Source of the DNA: Arthrobacter glacialis
Lineage (GTDB): Bacteria; Actinomycetota; Actinomycetes; Actinomycetales; Micrococcaceae
DNA: 64,000 nucleotides
Assembly (NCBI RefSeq): GCF_002909445.1
Contig: NZ_PPXC01000001.1
Location: 372,001-436,000, forward strand
Reading direction: 5' to 3'
Shown: positions 51,607 through 59,134 of the stretch, one piece after another
How the letters are laid out: every line of letters starts with the position of its first letter
How positions within the stretch are numbered: position 1 is the first letter of the stretch
Notes under the pieces: generated by a model
The model's database searches: none
What the model was told of the DNA's origin: nothing
What the model saw: the letters and a program-made list of their open reading frames with translations, nothing else
Position numbers and translations under genes: made by a program

Positions 51607-51633
51607 AGACGGATACTTGGCTACTATCGACTG

Positions 51634-52326
51634 GTGAGCGAAGCAGAGAAATTAGCAACCGTTGTTGGACGCCAAGCGAAGAAGATACGCATGGATGCGG
51701 GATGGACCTTGGAGGATATCGCCCGCTGGGCTCGTCGCCGTGGGCTCAAGTGGAGCACTGCCAGGGTGGTGGAATTTGAGAATGGGAAAATTCCGCTGAC
51801 CCTGGGGACGTTGCTGATTGTGTGTGAAGCGCTGTCGGGAACCAAGACGCTGATTGACACTCGGACAGTGAAACTATCCGACTTGATCCCGGAATCGGGA
51901 GTGGTTCAGCTCAATGCCGACTTTTCAACGGATGCCGCGTTAGTGAAAGGCATCCTTGCTGGCCAAGATGTGCAGCTGTATGGAACTGCGGAGGTGGATG
52001 AACTCCTTGAAGAGCAAACTAGGGCCCTGAGCATGGTCAACGCGGCCATGGATCTGGCGCCGAAAAACTCGAACAAGCTCATGATGAGAATCGAGCACCA
52101 GCATGGCCTTGCGGAAAAGCGCCTAGCCAAATCGTTGGGATTAAGTTCAGTTGAGCTGGTCGCCTGTGAAGCCTCCTTGTGGGGCCAATCAATGAGCGCA
52201 GAACGGGCGCAACGGGCCGATGAAGACGCGACCCCTCAAAAACTGGGGAGGATCACGCGGGAACTCAAGGCCGAAATTCAGGATTATTTGAAGTCGAAAA
52301 GAGGGGCACTAAGTGGCGACGATTGA
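51634..52326 (+). CDS. XRE-like regulator of the element
   Basis: The GTG at 51634 is chosen because the protein then begins MSEAEKLATVVGRQAKKIR; an ATG at 51586 lacks a ribosome site. The helix-turn-helix covers about residues 6-66 (AGWTLEDIARWARRRGLKWSTARVVEFENGKIPLTLGTLLIVCEALS). A second similar segment occurs at about 155-175 (EKRLAKSLGLSSVELVACEASLWG). Its stop overlaps the integrase start by 14 bases, so it is probably co-expressed with it and controls excision and replication. Confidence 0.75.
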   Translation: MSEAEKLATVVGRQAKKIRMDAGWTLEDIARWARRRGLKWSTARVVEFENGKIPLTLGTLLIVCEALSGTKTLIDTRTVKLSDLIPESGVVQLNADFSTDAALVKGILAGQDVQLYGTAEVDELLEEQTRALSMVNAAMDLAPKNSNKLMMRIEHQHGLAEKRLAKSLGLSSVELVACEASLWGQSMSAERAQRADEDATPQKLGRITRELKAEIQDYLKSKRGALSGDD

Positions 52327-53443
52327 GTCTTATGCCACGGCTGGCGGCAAGCGCTACCGCGTGCGCTATCGGACGCCGGCACGTAAGCAGACTGATAAGC
52401 GTGGCTTCAAAACTAAGCGGGACGCTGAAGCGTTCGCGGCGACGGTTGAAGTATCCAAGCTGCGCGGTGAGTACATCGACGCGACGGCGGCACGGCTAAC
52501 GATTGCAGAACTTGGCGCGGAATGGCTGACCAGACAAACGCACCTGAAACCGTCGTCCTATCGTCCGGTGGAGTCTGCTTGGCGGCTCCACGTTGAACCG
52601 CTCTGGGGTGTCCAGGCTGTAGCGGATATTCGAAAGACAGCTGTTCAGCAATGGGTGTCGGAGCTGACCACCGGTGACGGGAAGGGGCGTAAGCCCAAGA
52701 GTGCAACAGTCGTGATCCGAGCCTATGGCATTCTGGCGAGCATTCTAGATTCTGCTGTGGATGACCGGCGGATTCTGAGCAACCCGTCGCGCGGAGTGAA
52801 TCTCCCCCGCAAGACCAAAAAGCCCCACGTCTATCTGACGCATGAGCAAGTACATGCCCTTGCGATGACCAGCAAATATCCCACGCTCGTCCTTGTGCTG
52901 GCGTACTGCGGCTTGCGTTGGGGTGAAGCGGTGGGACTGCGGGTAAAGGATCTGGACATGCTGCGCCGGCGTATCAACGTCACAGAAAACGCTGTAGAGG
53001 TTGGATAGAAAATTGAAATAGGCACGCCCAAGAATCACAAACGCCGAGCCGTGCCATTCCCTCAGTTCCTAGGGGATTCTCTGGCAAAACAGTGTGAAGG
53101 CAAAAAACGTGACGACTTGGTGTTCCCAGGTGGAGACGGTAAGCATCTACGGTCAGCCCGCGTGCACGAGGATAGGCAAAGCTGGTTCGGTGGAGCGGTA
53201 ATTAGATCCGGGATTCCCCGAATCACTCCCCACGACCTACGGCATACAGCGGCAAGTTTCGCTGTGAGCGCTGGGGCAAACGTCAAAGCAGTGCAAAGAA
53301 TGTTGGGCCATAGCAGCGCCGCCATGACACTAGACACCTATGCAGACCTGTTTGACGACGACCTAGACGCCGTAGCCGACGCGCTACATAAGGCGGTATC
53401 GCTTTCAAGTGTGGGCAAAATGTGGGCAAACACCGAATCTTAG
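52313..53443 (+). pseudogene. Tyrosine integrase interrupted by an in-frame TAG
   Basis: The GTG start at 52313 overlaps the regulator. The frame reads an AP2-like arm-binding domain (about 1-55) and a core-binding domain, then AYCGLRWGEAVGLR with catalytic R202, and stops at codon 232 (TAG, 53006-53008). The same frame continues KIEIGTPKNHKRRAVPFP, then HDLRHTAASFAVSAGANVKAVQRMLGHSS and TLDTYADL with the catalytic His, Arg, His and Tyr. Without the TAG it would be a normal 376-codon integrase. A single base change can explain it. The element should be stuck unless the stop is suppressed. Confidence 0.92.
53410..53428. promoter_or_regulatory. Candidate integrase arm sites, tRNA end
   Basis: Two direct copies of TGTGGGCA (53410-53417 and 53421-53428) spaced 11 bases, inside the last codons of the integrase and 18 bases from the direct repeat. 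They match the pair at 36422-36440. Confidence 0.6.
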
Positions 53444-53445
53444 AA

Positions 53446-53523
53446 ACAGCGAAGGCCCCTGCTTCCCTTATAAACAAAGGGAAGCAGGGGCCTTGCGACT
53501 TGGCGGTGACGGTGGGATTTGAA
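53446..53523. repeat. tRNA-proximal attachment-site repeat
   Basis: The second copy of the 78-base repeat, with an identical 46-base hairpin (53452-53497) and a 24-base match covering the tRNA CCA, acceptor strand and part of the T-loop (53500-53523). The element therefore carries a copy of the tRNA end together with its terminator. Confidence 0.92.
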
Positions 53524-53590
53524 CCCACGTCAGGCTCTCACCTGAACAACATTTCGAGTGTTGCACCTTCGGCCGCTCGGACACGTCACC
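53501..53590 (-). tRNA. tRNA-Ser (anticodon CGA)
   Basis: Acceptor strand GGTGACG (53584-53590) pairs with CGTCACC (53505-53511), followed by discriminator G and encoded CCA. The anticodon stem CAACA/TGTTG holds the loop CTCGAAA, giving CGA. A long variable arm (TCAGGTGAGAGCCTGA) and T-arm GTGGG-TTCAAAT-CCCAC complete a class II tRNA. Its 3' end is the insertion site of the island, and the structure is intact after integration. Confidence 0.95.
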
Positions 53591-53599
53591 AACGCGTCA

Positions 53600-53627
53600 A
53601 CAATACCGGTTCAAAGCCCCACAACAA
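53600..53627 (-). promoter_or_regulatory. Possible tRNA-Ser promoter
   Basis: On the minus strand, TTGTTG (53622-53627) and TATTGT (53600-53605) are separated by 16 bases, 10 bases before the mature tRNA. A reasonable but weak sigma-70 match. Confidence 0.35.
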
Positions 53628-53671
53628 AAATGAGCCCACAGACAAGCGCTCACATGGGGCAAGATAGCCCT

Positions 53672-54847
53672 ATGGACAGCGCAATGCGACGTGCCTGGAG
53701 CTGGCACAAACAAGGTTTGGACGGATCATTGGCCGGCAGCAACGCCGCAACTGTGTTGGGCAACGCCGGGTGGGCACGGTCCATCGGCGGCGCCAACCCC
53801 TACCTGACACTTTTCTCCCGCGCGGGCATTCGCAGGGAAGAGGTTGACGCCGACGTGGTGGCCCTGCGCATCCATGAACTTCCGACGGCGCGCGGCTGCA
53901 CCTATGTGCTGGGCGCACCCGATTTTGACTGGGCGCTGACGCTCGGAAAGCCAGCTGCCGAGTCCACGCTGAAAGTCTTGGACAGACTAGGGGTGGCCAG
54001 GGACGAAGTCCACGCCCTTGAAGCGCAAACTTTGCAGGTCCTGCAGGATGCTGCCACCAGCGGCGAGGGGCCCCTAGATCCCAAACAGCTCAAGGAACTA
54101 CTGGGCGACGCCGTGCGCAGCCTGGGCGAGGAGGGCAAGAAGAAAGGTGCCTCCACCACGCTGCCCACCGTTCTGGGTCTGCTGCAAGCCGATGGCCGCA
54201 TCCGCAGGGTCCCCGTCAATGGCAGGCTCGACCAGCAACGCTACGCCTACGCGGCCTGGGGCCTGCCGCCATCGCCGGAGTCGCCCGAGCAGGCCCGGGC
54301 CAAACTGATGGAGAACTATCTGGGCTGGACGGGCGGAGCCACGCTCAAACAGACCCAGTGGTTTACCGCGTTCACAGTGGCACAGACCAAGGCTGCGCTC
54401 GCAGCCGCCCAGGCGGTGGAGGCCCACGGGATGTGGATGCTGCCAGCCGACGCGCAGAAGGCAGCAGACTTTGTCCCTGAAAAGGAGGAGCAAATCCAAC
54501 TCCTTGCCAGCAGCGATTCACTGTTCCTGCTTCGCCGCAATGCTGCCGAGCACGTTGCCGACGAGGATGCTGACCTGAAGTTCCTCGACGCCAAACTCTC
54601 GCTTCAGGGCGATTTGCCCGACCACCCCATTGTGGACCGCGGCCGCATCATTGGCCTGTGGCAGTACGATCCCGGCCAGGAACGCATTGCCCACTGGCTC
54701 TTCAGCGCGCCCACCAGCGCCGTGATGCACAAGATCCAGGAGGTGGCGGCGTTCATTCGCGAGGACCTGCGCGACTTCCGCACCTTCAGCCTTGATTCGC
54801 CGCAAAGCCGGCAAAAGCGGATCGACGCCCTCAACGCGGCGGGCTGA
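53672..54847 (+). CDS. Winged-helix protein, AlkZ-like DNA glycosylase family
   Basis: The ATG at 53672 (MDSAMRRAWSWHKQGLDG) fits family starts; ATGs at 53654 and 53630 are alternatives and no ribosome site decides. The 391 residues show HTH_42-type features: HKQGLDGSLAGSNAATVLGNAGW at the start, VALRIHELPTARGCTYVL, and a later WQYDPGQERIAHWLF. AlkZ-type members remove crosslinked or alkylated bases. The QxQ/QxD catalytic motif is not evident, so activity is uncertain. Confidence 0.7.
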   Translation: MDSAMRRAWSWHKQGLDGSLAGSNAATVLGNAGWARSIGGANPYLTLFSRAGIRREEVDADVVALRIHELPTARGCTYVLGAPDFDWALTLGKPAAESTLKVLDRLGVARDEVHALEAQTLQVLQDAATSGEGPLDPKQLKELLGDAVRSLGEEGKKKGASTTLPTVLGLLQADGRIRRVPVNGRLDQQRYAYAAWGLPPSPESPEQARAKLMENYLGWTGGATLKQTQWFTAFTVAQTKAALAAAQAVEAHGMWMLPADAQKAADFVPEKEEQIQLLASSDSLFLLRRNAAEHVADEDADLKFLDAKLSLQGDLPDHPIVDRGRIIGLWQYDPGQERIAHWLFSAPTSAVMHKIQEVAAFIREDLRDFRTFSLDSPQSRQKRIDALNAAG

Positions 54848-54849
54848 AA

Positions 54850-55323
54850 GTGGCTAGGGTGGTGCGGTCGCGGATAGCAGCGGTGTTGGCATCGCTGGGG
54901 CTGTCTTGCCTCGCGTTGGCCGCCTGTACGCAGCCGGGAATGTCGCAGCCGTGCCTCCCACCGTCGTTCTCGCTCAGCCCCGCCACAGCCAAGTCCGGCG
55001 CGAGCATCACCGTCGCGGCGGATGACGCCAGCTGCAACCCACGGTACGGTGAGAACGCCCAGATTCAGGTGGAAGTGTACGACGGTTCCGGCGCCAAAGT
55101 TCTTGAGACGCTGGCGCCCATGAACGACGCCGGTGCGTTCAGTGTGAGCCTCGACCTGCCGACTGATGCAGTCCCCGGCGAGGGCATGGTGGCCGCCTAC
55201 CCTTACAACGTGGATTGGTGTGATGACATGGGGCGGAACAACCGCGTTGGGGCCCTTGGTGCGCAGGAAATCACGCTGGTGTCCTGCGCGATCCCGTCCA
55301 TGCCGCTCCGGATTGAGCCGTAG
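54850..55323 (+). CDS. Small predicted lipoprotein
   Basis: The GTG start is 2 bases after the previous stop, so it is co-transcribed. The signal peptide ends with lipobox LAAC (about 22-25). The mature part has an Ig-like beta pattern (FSLSPATAKSGASITVAADDASC; FSVSLDLPTDAVPGEGMVAAYPY), with cysteines that could form disulfides. No specific function is recognised. Confidence 0.75.
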   Translation: MARVVRSRIAAVLASLGLSCLALAACTQPGMSQPCLPPSFSLSPATAKSGASITVAADDASCNPRYGENAQIQVEVYDGSGAKVLETLAPMNDAGAFSVSLDLPTDAVPGEGMVAAYPYNVDWCDDMGRNNRVGALGAQEITLVSCAIPSMPLRIEP

Positions 55324-55334
55324 CGGGCCGTCTC

Positions 55335-55829
55335 TTAGCGGTGTCCGCTGAAAAAGTCCTTCAGCAGCGCCGCACATTCGTCCTCGCGAACACCGGGAAA
55401 AACTTCCACCCAATGGTTGAGCCGGCGTTCCCGGAGCACGTCAAACACTGATCCTGCCGCCCCAGCCTTCTCATCCCACGCCCCAAAAACAACGCGCGGC
55501 ACCCTCGCCAGCACAATGGCCCCGGCACACATGGTGCACGGCTCCAGCGTGACCACCAGTGTGCAGTCATTCAACCGCCAAGAACCCAGTTTCGCTGCGG
55601 CTTCGCGGATCGCCACCACCTCGGCATGGGCCGTGGGGTCTCCGTGCGCTTCACGTTCGTTGCGCCCCAAACCCAGGACGTCGCCGTCGGGCCCTAGGAC
55701 GACGGCGCCAATGGGGACATCCCCTGTGGTCAGGGCCCGGCGGGCTTCCGTGAGGGCAAGGCCCATCCATCCGGCGTGAAAAGCCGTGGCGGTGGTCTCG
55801 ATTGGGTGAGATTTCTCGGTGTTGGGCAC
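55335..55829 (-). CDS. tadA: tRNA-specific adenosine deaminase
   Basis: The protein has 164 residues. The zinc/catalytic motifs are HAEVVAIREAA (HAE) and LEPCTMCAGAIVLARV (PCxxC). DVPIGAVVLGPDG and the C-terminal ECAALLKDFFSGHR also match TadA, which converts A34 to inosine in tRNA-Arg(ACG). It is convergent with the lipoprotein gene and divergent from upp. Confidence 0.93.
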   Translation of the reverse strand: MPNTEKSHPIETTATAFHAGWMGLALTEARRALTTGDVPIGAVVLGPDGDVLGLGRNEREAHGDPTAHAEVVAIREAAAKLGSWRLNDCTLVVTLEPCTMCAGAIVLARVPRVVFGAWDEKAGAAGSVFDVLRERRLNHWVEVFPGVREDECAALLKDFFSGHR

Positions 55830-55851
55830 GGCTCAATGGTAGCTTTTATTC

Positions 55852-56490
55852 ATGCGCGTACTGGTTGCGGATCATCCGCTAATTGCCCACAAGTTGACTG
55901 TCCTGCGGAACAAGGACACTCCGTCCTCCGTTTTCCGTCAGCTGACCGAAGAACTTGTCACCTTGTTGGCCTATGAAGCAACGCGGGAAGTTCGCGTGGA
56001 ACCGGTCAACATTGAGACACCCGTGACCTCCACCGTGGGTACCGGCCTGAGTAAGCCCACACCGTTGGTGGTGCCGATCCTGCGCGCAGGACTTGGCATG
56101 TTGGAGGGCATGACCCGTCTGCTGCCCACCGCCGAGGTTGGTTTCCTGGGTATGGCCCGCAACGAGGAAACCCTCGAGGCCATCACCTACGCCGAGCGCC
56201 TCCCCGAGGACCTCACCGGCCGCCAGGTCTACGTGCTGGACCCCATGCTGGCCACCGGCGGCACCTTGATCGAAGCCTTCAAGTTCCTCTTTGACCGCGG
56301 CGCCGCAGACATCACCTGCATCTGCCTGCTGGCCGCACCGGAAGGTCTGGCCAAGCTCGAGGCCGCCCACGGCGACCGCGACAACGTGCACGTAGTTCTT
56401 GCCTCGATCGATGAGGGCCTGGATGAGAACTCCTACATCGTGCCCGGACTGGGCGACGCCGGCGACCGCCTCTATGGCGTAGCGGAGTAA
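55852..56490 (+). CDS. upp: Uracil phosphoribosyltransferase
   Basis: The protein has 212 residues, exactly the usual length. The PRPP site is [16 protein letters not shown] (about 127-142), [10 protein letters not shown] lies before it, and the uracil-binding end [16 protein letters not shown] is complete. It salvages uracil to UMP. A pair of family B repeats and a long hairpin follow the stop. Confidence 0.97.
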   Translation: MRVLVADHPLIAHKLTVLRNKDTPSSVFRQLTEELVTLLAYEATREVRVEPVNIETPVTSTVGTGLSKPTPLVVPILRAGLGMLEGMTRLLPTAEVGFLGMARNEETLEAITYAERLPEDLTGRQVYVLDPMLATGGTLIEAFKFLFDRGAADITCICLLAAPEGLAKLEAAHGDRDNVHVVLASIDEGLDENSYIVPGLGDAGDRLYGVAE

Positions 56491-56494
56491 TCCC

Positions 56495-56606
56495 CAACCC
56501 CTCCCACCGCTCGCAAGCTCGCGGCGGGGCCCTCGGGGTTGTGGGCCCATCAACCCCTCCCACCGCTCGCAAGCTCGCGGCGGGGCCCTCGGGGTTGTGG
56601 GCCCAC
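56495..56606. repeat. Family B palindromic repeat, two tandem copies
   Basis: Two identical-looking 56-base units (56495-56550 and 56551-56606), each with CAACCCCTCCCACC, the core CTCGCAAGCTCG and GGCCCTCGGGGTTGTGGG, then the first 8 bases of a third. AACCCC and GGGGTT ends pair. The related copy is at 9360-9421. Confidence 0.85.
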
Positions 56607-56619
56607 CAACCCCTATTCC

Positions 56620-56689
56620 AAAAATGCCGCCGTTCCCGCTTTTTGCCACCGATAGACAGGTGGCATTTTGCGGGAACGGCGGCATTTTT
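56620..56689. terminator. Long hairpin between upp and the SUMF1-type gene
   Basis: 31-base arms (AAAAATGCCGCCGTTCCCGC at the left, complement at the right, plus TGCCACC/GGTGGCA near the loop), with a central mismatch block, around an 8-base loop. It ends in T/A runs on both strands and lies between two convergent genes. Confidence 0.8.
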
Positions 56690-56710
56690 CGTAGGGGAGG
56701 CCACGAGTGG

Positions 56711-57499
56711 CTACAGCAGCGAGCGCAGCGGCGTCCAGCCCACGGGCAGCGGACCCTTAATGGCAGCTCGGTGCCTATCGGCATCGGCTGACCAGCCCTG
56801 GGCGGCATGTGAACCGGCGTCGCCAACGGCTCCGCGCGCCATCCGGAAGCCCACATCTTCCAGGACGGCATCCGGGGCGCTGCCGCGGCGCACGGAGGAC
56901 CGGGCGCTCCATGAAGGATCATCCCAGCCGGCACCCCGCAAACTTCTGTAATCGCCGTAGCGGGCCGTGTCGGCGTAATCCCAGCACCATTCCCACACGT
57001 TGCCGATCATGTCGAACAAGCCAAAGCTGTTCCCGGCCTTGCCAGCAACTGGTTGAGGCCCCTCAACCTCATCCAGTGCTGTCCAGGCAATAGCGGAGAG
57101 CGAACCGTAGATGGGTGTCACGGTGCCCGCGCGAGCCGCCCATTCCCATTCGGCCTCGGTGGGCAGCCGGTAGCCGTCAGCGCTGACATCCCAGCCCACC
57201 TCACGACCGCTCACACTGTAGGCGGGCGCATAGCCAGCCAGAGTGGAGGCGGCGTTGCACCACTGCACGGCGTCGAACCAGGTGACGGGGTGCGCAGGCA
57301 CGCTGGCAGCTAAAGGCGAGGCTCCGGCGTCGTCCATGACAGCACGCCAAGTGGCCGAGGTGACCTGCGTCCGGCCCAGCCAAAATGGTGTCAATGAAAC
57401 GTCGCGGGTGGATTCCGATCGGGCGTCGCGCAGCGCAATGCTGCCGCCGGGGATAGGCATCAGCGCATCCGGATCCGAAAAATCACCAGTCACAATCAC
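56711..57499 (-). CDS. SUMF1/formylglycine-generating-fold protein
   Basis: The protein has 262 residues. Fold markers are MPIPGGSIALRD, HPVTWFDAVQWCNAAS, YRLPTEAEWEWAARAG, GLFDMIGNVWEWCWDYADT and a final DVGFRMARG. Sulfatase-activating enzymes have two cysteines shortly after the RGG turn; here that segment reads RGAGWDDPSWSARSSVRRG without cysteine. It is therefore probably not a formylglycine-generating enzyme; ligand binding or another activity of this fold is possible. The gene is alone. Confidence 0.85.
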   Translation of the reverse strand: MIVTGDFSDPDALMPIPGGSIALRDARSESTRDVSLTPFWLGRTQVTSATWRAVMDDAGASPLAASVPAHPVTWFDAVQWCNAASTLAGYAPAYSVSGREVGWDVSADGYRLPTEAEWEWAARAGTVTPIYGSLSAIAWTALDEVEGPQPVAGKAGNSFGLFDMIGNVWEWCWDYADTARYGDYRSLRGAGWDDPSWSARSSVRRGSAPDAVLEDVGFRMARGAVGDAGSHAAQGWSADADRHRAAIKGPLPVGWTPLRSLL

Positions 57500-57523
57500 T
57501 CAGCCCCTAGTTCAAGAAGTTGC

Positions 57524-58243
57524 TTAGTACCAGCCCACGGATTCGGAGTGGCCCCAGGCGCCACACGGTGAACCGTAGCGGCCTTCGATGTAGCTCAAAC
57601 CCCAGCGGATCTGGGTCTGGAAGTTGGTGCTCCAGTCGCTGCCTTCGCTGTCCATCTTGTTGGCCGGCAGGGACTGGGCAATGCCGTAGGCGCCGCTGGA
57701 GGCGTTCTCTGCCGAGGTGAGCCATTCGGACTCGCGCTGCCAGAGCAGGGTGAGGCAGCTCATCTGGTCAGCGCCCCAGCCATGGGCGGCCATTTGCCCG
57801 GAGGCGTAGGCCTTTGCGGCGGCGGGGTCATCCACGGCAACAGGGGCAGGCGCTGCGGTAACGGCTTTGACCTGCTCCGCTTCGGCCTTGACGGCGGCAG
57901 GAGTGGCCGCGGCCTTTGGCGAAGAGCTGACAGCGATGCCGGGGAAGCTAATGGCAGCATCCGTGGGAACTGACACGGCCGGTGCCGGAACCGAGCGGTC
58001 CACGGCGGAAACCAGGCTGGTGTTGCCCTGGTCGGAAAGAGTGTTTTCCACGGACTGTGCCACGGAGCCGGCTGCCACCAACGCGCCGAGCACTGCCACG
58101 GCAGCCATGCATTTGGCGGTGGCCGCTACGGGGGAGGATTTGCTGGCTGCGCGTGTTCCGTTGCTTGCGGAAGCGAGCCCAAAAAGGGAGGGACGGCGGG
58201 TTGATTCGGCGCGACGACGGCCGCGCTGCTGTGGTGCAGACAT
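57524..58243 (-). CDS. Secreted transglycosylase-like (Rpf/SLT-type) cell-wall protein
   Basis: The protein has 239 residues. A basic N terminus (QQRGRRRAESTRR), then a membrane-spanning or signal helix at about 45-62 (MAAVAVLGALVAAGSV) and an Ala/Pro/Val linker. The C-terminal domain (about 150-239) has CLTLLWQRESEW with the catalytic-type glutamate, ASSGAYGIAQSLP, and ends WGLSYIEGRYGSPCGAWGHSESVGWY, typical of soluble-lytic-transglycosylase-like actinobacterial proteins. It probably cleaves peptidoglycan in growth or resuscitation. A c-di-AMP riboswitch lies in its leader. Confidence 0.85.
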   Translation of the reverse strand: MSAPQQRGRRRAESTRRPSLFGLASASNGTRAASKSSPVAATAKCMAAVAVLGALVAAGSVAQSVENTLSDQGNTSLVSAVDRSVPAPAVSVPTDAAISFPGIAVSSSPKAAATPAAVKAEAEQVKAVTAAPAPVAVDDPAAAKAYASGQMAAHGWGADQMSCLTLLWQRESEWLTSAENASSGAYGIAQSLPANKMDSEGSDWSTNFQTQIRWGLSYIEGRYGSPCGAWGHSESVGWY

Positions 58244-58251
58244 AGTTGTAG

Positions 58252-58460
58252 CCTCTCTACGCCTGCGAGGTGAGCTGTCGGGAACGGACTAGAGAATCCG
58301 GCTACGCAGTAATGGCAGGCAGAGTTCACTGCTTGAAAGAACTGCGGTGGCTTAACCCCAAGGGCTTCCATATGGAAGGCCCGCAAAGATTGGGTCCCCC
58401 GTCTCTGCCATGGGAATGGAGGGAAATGGGCGGCGGCAGAGCTCGGCGATCCGTCCATTT
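58252..58460 (-). ncRNA. ydaO-type (cyclic di-AMP) riboswitch
   Basis: On the minus strand the leader of the transglycosylase gene shows the conserved segments in order: GATCGCCGAGCTCTG, ACGGGGGACCCAATC, CTTGGGGTTAAGCC and finally CCCGACAGCTCACCTCGCAGGCGT with GAGAGG. These match the ydaO/kimA class, which binds c-di-AMP and usually turns cell-wall hydrolase and potassium genes off. Only 8 bases separate its end from the start codon region, so translational or close transcriptional control is likely. Confidence 0.85.
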
Positions 58461-58586
58461 GTGCCAAAAATCGTAGGTGATTCAGCAGGCACAAATATCA
58501 GACTAGTCCATAAGGACAGTCATGTCACGTTTTGGTAACAACCTTTGTAGTGGGGTGAGTGGCATGGTGAGCAATCTTTCATTTAC

Positions 58587-58599
58587 TTAGCAATGCTAA
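58587..58599. promoter_or_regulatory. Candidate MarR operator
   Basis: The near-perfect palindrome TTAGCAATGCTAA lies about 56 bases upstream of the marR start, inside the AT-rich promoter region. Autoregulation is typical of the family. Confidence 0.5.
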
Positions 58600-58654
58600 C
58601 CATCTAGGGTGAAAAGCAAGACGATACGAAACTTTTTCTTTAGGTAGCTGACAC

Positions 58655-59134
58655 GTGATGACTGAAACTTCTCTAAGCACTACGACGCCGGACAGGGCAG
58701 CTTTGGCGTCCCGCAAGCCCATCGGCGTGGCACCCCTGGCAGCTGAATTGCGGGTGGCGATTATGCGCACCTCCCGGCGGCTGCGGGCCGAGGCTGCCAC
58801 CAGGGAGATCAGCCCGGGGCAGTATTCGGTTCTGGCGGCCGTGCTCAGAGGTCCGCAAACTGTGGGCTGGCTGGCTGTGCGCGAGCAGATTCAAGCGCCC
58901 TCCATGACACGGATTGTGAATGCGCTGGCTGAAGCCGGGCTGGTGAGCCGCGAAGAGAATCCCCAGGACAAGCGCCAGGTGCTGGTTCAAATTACCGAGT
59001 CAGGAGCCGCCGCGCTGCTGCGGGCACGCTCAAAACGAACCGCCTGGCTGGCCAAGCGCGTGGCGGACCTAACCCCGAAGCAGCGTGCAACACTGCACGA
59101 GGCAGCTCTGATTTTGCAGGAGATGAGCTCCTAA
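58655..59134 (+). CDS. MarR-family transcription regulator
   Basis: Start GTG at 58655 or ATG at 58658, with AGG about 10 bases before. The winged helix covers about 52-120: ISPGQYSVLAAVLRGPQTVGWLAVREQIQAPSMTRIVNALAEAGLVSREENPQDKRQVLVQITESG, with DxR in the wing. It is coupled to an MFS exporter gene (its TAA is immediately followed by ATG), the standard layout for a drug- or metabolite-responsive repressor and its pump. Confidence 0.93.
   Translation: MMTETSLSTTTPDRAALASRKPIGVAPLAAELRVAIMRTSRRLRAEAATREISPGQYSVLAAVLRGPQTVGWLAVREQIQAPSMTRIVNALAEAGLVSREENPQDKRQVLVQITESGAAALLRARSKRTAWLAKRVADLTPKQRATLHEAALILQEMSS

Larger units (their letters stand above)
36249..53523. mobile_element. Integrated element of about 17.3 kb in tRNA-Ser
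   Basis: The element is bounded by 78-bp direct repeats, one of which is the real 3' end of a tRNA-Ser. A tyrosine-integrase gene lies directly next to the tRNA, with an excisionase-like gene and regulator beside it. GC content is visibly lower than in the flanks, mainly in 47.3-51.6 kb. An AAA+ ATPase and a second recombinase form a leftward operon. Cargo genes fill 36.5-45.2 kb. No relaxase, coupling protein, capsid or terminase is seen, so this resembles a mobilisable island or phage satellite rather than a full conjugative element or prophage. Confidence 0.9.

Noticed and set aside
36249-53523. Possibility of an intact prophage
   Set aside because: No capsid, terminase, portal, tail or lysis genes are seen; content fits an integrative island or satellite.
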